Below, in pieces: positions 34,082 to 38,482 of a stretch of 38,482 bases of DNA (positions are counted from its first letter, which is position 1; every line of letters starts with the position of its first letter). The notes below the pieces were generated by a model. That model worked only from the letters and a program-made list of their open reading frames with translations, had not been told where the DNA came from and did no database searches. The position numbers and the translations under genes were made by a program. The DNA comes from Marinovum sp. (lineage in GTDB: Bacteria > Pseudomonadota > Alphaproteobacteria > Rhodobacterales > Rhodobacteraceae): assembly GCA_022447495.1 (NCBI GenBank), contig JAKVBH010000032.1, forward strand, positions 1 through 38,482. The letters are read 5' to 3'.

Positions 34082-35109
34082 CCTTCACGTTTGCCGCTTG
34101 GCTTGGGAGCTTGGGCGCAGTCCAAGCAGAATCTGCGCGTCTGGCCTATTGGGATATTGACCTCAATCGCGATGGCCCTGGTCTTCTCCTCCGTGACATC
34201 ACGCGCGGAAAGGATGATCAGATTGCCGCAGCGCTTGAGGTGATCGAAGCCGTAGGACCAGATGTTCTGGTGCTCAGCGGGTTTGATACAGATGCGGCGG
34301 GCGCCACGCTCGCGGCGTTCGTAGATGCCATTCCCGAGGTGGGATATGCGCACCGTTTCACGCAATTGGGCAATGAAGGCCGTGCGTCTGGTTACGACCT
34401 CAATGGCGACGGCCTCACCAACACGGCCAATGATGCTTTGGGCTATGGTGAGTTTACAGGCCAAGGTGGTCTTGCGATTCTCAGCCGTGGCGCGTTTCCG
34501 CTCAGCCTCGCACAAGATTTCACTGATGTGCTTTGGGCTGACTTGCCGGCCAATACCATTGAGGATGGGACACTGCCCGATGGGATTGAAGCAGTTCATC
34601 GCTTGTCGACGACCAGCCACTGGGTGTTGAACGCTGGTCCATTGCAGTTGTTGGTCCACTCTGGCACAGCGCCGATCTTTGATGGCCCCGAGGATCGCAA
34701 CGGGAGGCGAGGTCACGATGAAGCGGCTTTGTGGCTTCAAGTTCTCGAAGGACGGCTTGGGGAGCCTGTTGAAGGCCCCTTTGTGCTTATGGCCAAGGTC
34801 AATATCGATCCCAAAGACGGAGAGGGCCGCCCCGGCGCAATCCGCGCGCTACTTGCGCATCCGCGGTTACAGGATCCCGCGCCAAAAAGTGAGGGCGCCG
34901 CTTTGGAAGCGACGCCCGGTCACAGTTGAGATCCGGCACTCGATACTGCCAATTGGGATGAGCCGAGCCCTGGAAATCTGCGTGCCACCTATGTCTTGCC
35001 AAGCAAGGACATTGAGGTCCTCGACGCGGGCGTTATCTGGCCGGCTGAGGGCAGCACAGCTGCGACAGTATCGCGCCACGGTTTGGTGTGGGTGGATGTG
35101 CGCCTGTAA
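34009..35109 (+). pseudogene. Endonuclease/exonuclease/phosphatase family gene split by in-frame TGA
   Basis: One frame runs from the region near 34009 to TAA 35107-35109 and is interrupted once, by TGA at 34927-34929. Before the stop it encodes a basic, hydrophobic signal-like N-terminus (RRIRRRLTFTFAAWLGSLGA) and EEP-superfamily features (GYDLNGDGLTNTANDALGYG; NIDPKDGEGRPGAIRALLAH). After it, the same frame continues DPALDTANWDEPSPGNLRAT, YVLPSKDIEVLDAGVIWP and SRHGLVWVDVRL, the normal family C-terminus, where SRH carries the catalytic histidine. Relatives read GDPALDT at this point, so GGA to TGA is the simplest explanation. No strong start was found: GTG 34009 and ATG 33964 lie far inside the upstream gene, and the best signal-peptide start position (34066) is an ATC. 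It is probably a recent pseudogene; readthrough is the alternative. Confidence 0.75.
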
Positions 35110-35968
35110 CCTTTTGAACCGGAGCCGTAAGGCGCAGCGCATCTACAACTGGCGTGGGGGAGAACTCCGGAAGCAACGCTTCGAATTGGGTGGCGTCCAC
35201 GCGATGGGGCATGTCCCACAGATACCGCATCTCAATAACGCCGCGCATCAAAGGCTGGGCCATCGCCAGGAGTTGGATCGGCCACCATGCCATGGCGCGG
35301 GGTGTCACGGGGGCGTTCACTGCTTCGGAAAGTGCGTCTGAAAGCTCCTGACCGGAGAGTGTGTAACCAGGGAAGAGCATCTCGCTGAACTTCGGCAAGT
35401 CACATTCCAGTAGGCCGATGCAGGCCCGACCAAGATCTGGCAGAAAGACCCAAGCGTGGGGTGCCGACGTATCACTGGGATAGTCAATCCGCCCCTTGGC
35501 AAGAGGTTTGGTGATAATGCGATCAAACCAGTTTCCGCTCATTTCGGTGTCGATGAAGTCCCCAGCACGCAGGATGAGAACGGGCACACCTGCGTCTCGG
35601 TACATGGCTTCAATCTCGCGACGAATAAGCCCAAGCGGGTTCTCAGCCAAGTGTGGCGTCGCATGGCTCAGCGCTGGCCCAGACCCGGCGCCGTAGACGT
35701 AGAGGTTGCCAGGAAACACGATCCGTGCGCCAGAAGACCGCGCTGCGGAGATCACCTTTTCCGTGAGACCAGGAAGTTCAGCTGCCCACCGATCATAGGG
35801 TGGGCTCCAGCCGTTCACGATCACATCCACACCTTGGGCGGCGCTCTCCAGATCGTCGGTTCTGCGATCAAAAATGCGCACGTGCCAACCTGGCTCCTGC
35901 CAGAACGCATTGGCCAGCGTGCCGCCAAAGCGGCCATTAGCGCCGAGGATAAGTGCTGTTTTGACCAT
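35033..35968 (-). CDS. NAD-dependent epimerase/dehydratase family protein
   Basis: This 311-residue extended-SDR-fold protein has the NAD(P)-binding motif ALILGANGRFGGTLANAF. It then has VFPGNLYVYGAGSGPALSHA with a YxY arrangement in place of the classical YxxxK, so catalysis may differ from typical epimerases. The substrate is unknown. It is transcribed divergently from a LysR regulator across an 86-bp region with an inverted repeat, a usual regulator/target arrangement. Its last 26 codons overlap the 3' end of the EEP gene on the opposite strand. That tail is of low complexity and may be an extension beyond the family's normal end. Confidence 0.83.
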   Translation of the reverse strand: MVKTALILGANGRFGGTLANAFWQEPGWHVRIFDRRTDDLESAAQGVDVIVNGWSPPYDRWAAELPGLTEKVISAARSSGARIVFPGNLYVYGAGSGPALSHATPHLAENPLGLIRREIEAMYRDAGVPVLILRAGDFIDTEMSGNWFDRIITKPLAKGRIDYPSDTSAPHAWVFLPDLGRACIGLLECDLPKFSEMLFPGYTLSGQELSDALSEAVNAPVTPRAMAWWPIQLLAMAQPLMRGVIEMRYLWDMPHRVDATQFEALLPEFSPTPVVDALRLTAPVQKVTGAHPPTPNRGAILSQLCCPQPAR

Positions 35969-35999
35969 GTCGTGTCCCCTGTGTTGGCGCTAATGTGAC

Positions 36000-36023
36000 A
36001 CAATTTATTTCTATGGAAATTGT
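36000..36023. promoter_or_regulatory. Inverted-repeat operator candidate between epimerase and lysR genes
   Basis: ACAATTT (36000-36006) and AAATTGT (36017-36023) form a perfect 7-bp inverted repeat with a 10-bp spacer, containing a T-N11-A pair (36006/36018) as in LysR-type binding sites. It lies in the 86-bp divergent region, 31 bp from each start, which is suitable for control of both genes by the adjacent regulator. Confidence 0.55.
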
Positions 36024-36054
36024 CAAAATTCCCATTCCTGCTATGCAATAACGC

Positions 36055-36951
36055 ATGGATAGCAGATTTGACTCTCTTGATTGGTCCTTGGTGGCAAGCT
36101 TCTTGGCGGTGGCGGATGAAGGCTCACTTTCCGGGGCTGCTCGGGCTTTGGGGATGACCCAGCCGACCTTAGGTCGCCAAATCAAACAGCTCGAAGAAGC
36201 GGTTGGATTTGCGCTCTTTGATCGGCAACCTCGCGGCCTTCGACTTACAGAACAAGGCAAAGCGCTCGTGCCAGCGGCGCAGGAAATGCGGCGTGCTGCC
36301 AAAGCGCTCGAACTCGCCGTTGCTGGTTATGGAGATCAAATGGCGGGGACTGTGCGCATCACTGCGTCTGTGTTCACCGCGCACTATCTTTTGCCCAAAG
36401 CCATTGCCAAGCTACGTCTGGACCATCCTGAAATTCAGCTTGAGATTGTGCCCACTGACAGTAGTGAAAACCTTCTATTTCGCGAGGCCGATATCGCTTT
36501 GCGCATGTACAGAACCGAGCAGTTGGAGATCATCACACGCAAGATCGGCGACCTTCAACTTGGGATATTTGCCGCCACATCTTATCTTGACCGTGTTGGC
36601 AGACCCGAGACGGTCGAGGCGCTGTTTGCATTGGATTTCATAGGGTATGATCGAAGTGAGTTGATCCTGCGCGGCATGAAACAAGCGGGCTTTCCCGTGC
36701 CGCGGGATTGGTTCCCCGTGCGCTGTGACTCCCACCCCGTCTACATGGAGATGATGCGCGCAGGATGCGGTCTGGGGTTTGCGCAAATCAATGTGGCATT
36801 GAGAGACCCAGACGTGGAGCAAGTGTTTCCCGAATTCGACATCGCGCCTTTGCCACTCTGGATTGCGGCCCATGAATCCGTGCGCCGTTCTCCTCGGGTA
36901 TCGGCGGTCTGGGATGCCCTTCTGAGCGGGTTGCGCCCTTACGTCACCTGA
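36055..36951 (+). CDS. LysR family transcriptional regulator
   Basis: This 298-residue LTTR has an N-terminal winged helix-turn-helix (FLAVADEGSLSGAARALGMT, QPTLGRQIKQLEEAVGFALF) and a periplasmic-binding-protein-like effector domain starting GTVRITASVFTAHYLLPKAI. It probably regulates the divergent epimerase-like gene and itself. The effector is unknown. leuB begins 75 bp downstream but has its own ribosome-binding site and probably its own promoter. Confidence 0.93.
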   Translation: MDSRFDSLDWSLVASFLAVADEGSLSGAARALGMTQPTLGRQIKQLEEAVGFALFDRQPRGLRLTEQGKALVPAAQEMRRAAKALELAVAGYGDQMAGTVRITASVFTAHYLLPKAIAKLRLDHPEIQLEIVPTDSSENLLFREADIALRMYRTEQLEIITRKIGDLQLGIFAATSYLDRVGRPETVEALFALDFIGYDRSELILRGMKQAGFPVPRDWFPVRCDSHPVYMEMMRAGCGLGFAQINVALRDPDVEQVFPEFDIAPLPLWIAAHESVRRSPRVSAVWDALLSGLRPYVT

Positions 36952-37026
36952 TCGGCAGAGGCCTGATATTGACCCTTGTGCCCCGGCGTAATAGGCCGCG
37001 TTTGATACATTTCAAAGAGGTCTGTC

Positions 37027-38130
37027 ATGGCAAATCCATCCCTGCTCATTCTGCCCGGCGACGGGATTGGTCCCGAAGTCATGGCCGAAGTGCGCCGCAT
37101 CATCGACTGGTTTGGTGAAAACCGCGGTCTCACCTTTGATGTGAGCGAGGATCTCGTTGGCGGTGCGGCCTATGACACCCATGGTACCCCACTTCATGAC
37201 GACACGATGGCCAAAGCCCAAGAAGTTGACGCCGTCCTCCTTGGCGCGGTCGGCGGGCCCAAGTACGACGAGCTGGATTTCAGCGTCAAGCCCGAGCGCG
37301 GCTTGCTGCGCTTGCGCAAAGAGATGGACCTCTTTTCCAACCTGCGCCCCGCGCAGTGCTTTGACGCGCTTGCTGATTTTTCGTCGCTCAAAAAAGACGT
37401 GGTTGCCGGACTGGACATTGTCATCGTCCGCGAGTTGACCTCTGGCATCTATTTCGGTGAGCCGCGCGGCATCATCGAAGAGGGCAATGAGCGTGTGGGC
37501 ATCAATACCCAACGCTATACCGAAAGTGAGATTGAGCGCGTCGCGCGCTCCGCGTTTGAACTTGCCATGCGCCGCGGCAAGAAGCTTTGCTCAATGGAAA
37601 AAGCAAACGTCATGGAGAGCGGCATTCTTTGGCGCGAAGTCGTCACAGAGGTGAGCAAAGGCTATCCAGAGGTTGAGTTGTCGCATATGTATGCCGATGC
37701 AGGCGCGATGCAGCTCTGCCGCTGGCCCAAACAGTTCGATGTGATTGTCACGGACAACCTTTTTGGCGATTTGCTCTCTGATGCAGCGGCGATGCTCACG
37801 GGTTCGTTGGGCATGTTGCCGTCGGCCTCTCTCGGCGCGCCAATGTCCAATGGCCGTCCCAAGGCGCTCTATGAACCGGTGCATGGTTCCGCGCCTGATA
37901 TTGCGGGCCAAGGAAAAGCGAATCCAATCGCCTGTGTGTTAAGTTTCGCGATGGCCCTTCGCTACAGCTTCGACCAGGGTGCCGAGGCGGATCGTCTTGA
38001 AGGCGCGGTTGAGACCGTCTTGGCCGAAGGCGCGCGCACCGCGGATCTTTTGGGCGAAGACGGCGTGGAGCCGCTTAGCACATCGCAAATGGGTGATCGT
38101 ATCTTGGCCGCTCTGAGCGCCAGCATCTGA
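37027..38130 (+). CDS. leuB: 3-isopropylmalate dehydrogenase LeuB
   Basis: This 367-residue NAD-dependent beta-decarboxylating dehydrogenase oxidises 3-isopropylmalate to 2-oxoisocaproate in leucine synthesis. It has the start motif [19 protein letters not shown], the substrate-site arginines in [20 protein letters not shown], the metal-binding region [20 protein letters not shown] and the NAD motif [23 protein letters not shown] 37027 has AAAGAGG upstream. It lies 4 kb from leuCD with the membrane, EEP, epimerase and lysR genes between. Confidence 0.97.
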   Translation: MANPSLLILPGDGIGPEVMAEVRRIIDWFGENRGLTFDVSEDLVGGAAYDTHGTPLHDDTMAKAQEVDAVLLGAVGGPKYDELDFSVKPERGLLRLRKEMDLFSNLRPAQCFDALADFSSLKKDVVAGLDIVIVRELTSGIYFGEPRGIIEEGNERVGINTQRYTESEIERVARSAFELAMRRGKKLCSMEKANVMESGILWREVVTEVSKGYPEVELSHMYADAGAMQLCRWPKQFDVIVTDNLFGDLLSDAAAMLTGSLGMLPSASLGAPMSNGRPKALYEPVHGSAPDIAGQGKANPIACVLSFAMALRYSFDQGAEADRLEGAVETVLAEGARTADLLGEDGVEPLSTSQMGDRILAALSASI

Positions 38131-38145
38131 TAGCAAGATATAGCC

Positions 38146-38172
38146 TGACGGGCTCGCCAATCGGGTCCGTCA
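38146..38172 (+). terminator. Weak hairpin after leuB
   Basis: TGACGG (38146-38151) pairs with CCGTCA (38167-38172) around a 15-nt loop, 15 bp after the leuB stop. There is no T-tract, so it could be part of a rho-dependent end or merely chance. Confidence 0.25.
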
Positions 38173-38348
38173 ATGGCGGAATTCGATCTCGTAGGGCCAC
38201 TATCCCGCGCATAAATGAACGTCGTTCCGGAGATGAAAGGCGTTCATATCTCGGGAGACAGGCATGTTCAGAGCTCACGTTTGCCGGGAGACTGTGGTCT
38301 TGGCCTTGGGATATTTTGCTGCCTGCGATTTGGCGTATCCGGTCATAG

Positions 38349-38482
38349 TCATTGGGCAGGGTGGGATGCCATTTCTGCGGATCGGCCGACAACACGTTTC
38401 ATCATGGCGGTTCGTTCCATGCCACCAACAGCAAGGTGGCGCGCACAGGTCAATATTCCAAACACGCTGACATCAGCCGCGT
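38349..38482 (-). CDS. Possible 3' end of a gene entering from the right
   Basis: A minus-strand frame open to the window edge ends in TGA at 38349-38351 and encodes about 43 residues, including AADVSVFGILTCARHLAVGG and ERTAMMKRVVGRSAEMASHP. The pattern AD(V/I)SVFG faintly recalls the C-terminal helix of glutathione-S-transferase-like proteins, but I would not assign it. The 200 bp between it and leuB show no supported gene. Confidence 0.25.
   Translation of the reverse strand, partial: AADVSVFGILTCARHLAVGGMERTAMMKRVVGRSAEMASHPAQ

Noticed and set aside
34927..34929. Selenocysteine insertion at the in-frame TGA
   Set aside because: The family position is glycine rather than cysteine, no SECIS-like hairpin is obvious just after the TGA, and EEP proteins are not known selenoproteins.
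38264..38470. 68-codon plus-strand ORF at the right edge
   Set aside because: It has no family resemblance and no ribosome-binding site; the overlapping minus-strand frame open to the edge is a slightly better candidate.

Overview
The window looks like a chromosomal segment of an alphaproteobacterium of the Rhodobacteraceae (Roseobacter group). The evidence is an RpoE-ChrR sigma/anti-sigma pair followed divergently by the gene set that RpoE controls in Rhodobacter sphaeroides, the split leuCD / leuB arrangement, Rhodobacteraceae-type RsfS, RlmH and RsmD proteins, and moderately GC-rich codon use. No rRNA, tRNA, CRISPR array or complete insertion sequence was recognised.

Layout. 1-1.4 kb: 3' part of a hydantoinase/oxoprolinase gene. 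1.6-4.5 kb: dnaE2, an error-prone polymerase gene with a LexA-like site upstream; its product lacks the usual C-terminal OB-fold. 4.6-6.1 kb (-): malonyl-CoA synthetase (matB-like). 6.15-8.35 kb: a gene-poor, more AT-rich, apparently decaying patch with the remains of an HlyD-type adaptor gene, a possible C-type-lectin/FGE-like fragment, an intact sulfite-oxidase-like molybdoenzyme and an unidentified small membrane ORF. 8.4-8.9 kb: a secreted protein. 8.9-13.7 kb (-): a tightly overlapping four-gene catabolic operon (LamB/YcsF, class V PLP enzyme, TPP enzyme, class III CoA-transferase) whose substrate I cannot name. 13.7-15.0 kb (-): rpoE-chrR. 15.2-19.8 kb (+): the five-gene photo-oxidative-stress operon (flavin amine oxidase-like, DUF1365, MFS, DUF3833, SDR). 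19.8-21.2 kb (-): mlaA-mlaC. 21.3-24.4 kb (+): type I secretion ABC transporter and HlyD adaptor. 24.4-27.2 kb (+): RidA, glycerophosphodiesterase, GNAT-like protein and pterin dehydratase. 27.2-30.7 kb: peroxiredoxin, ferredoxin reductase, rsmD, rlmH, rsfS and a 48-residue protein. 30.9-33.0 kb: leuC-leuD with a strong terminator. 33.2-35.1 kb: a membrane protein and an endonuclease/exonuclease/phosphatase gene interrupted by one in-frame TGA. 35.0-37.0 kb: a divergent epimerase / LysR pair. 37.0-38.1 kb: leuB.

How the genes work together. The clearest system is the singlet-oxygen/peroxide response: RpoE is held by the zinc anti-sigma factor ChrR, and both the rpoE promoter and, more weakly, the divergent membrane/fatty-acid operon carry RpoE-type promoter sequences. 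leuC, leuD and leuB supply two consecutive steps of leucine synthesis. MlaA and MlaC belong to outer-membrane lipid-asymmetry maintenance. The most interesting unexplained items are the four-gene catabolic operon, the TGA-split EEP gene whose catalytic histidine lies beyond the stop, the truncated orphan dnaE2, and the decaying 6.2-8.3 kb patch.
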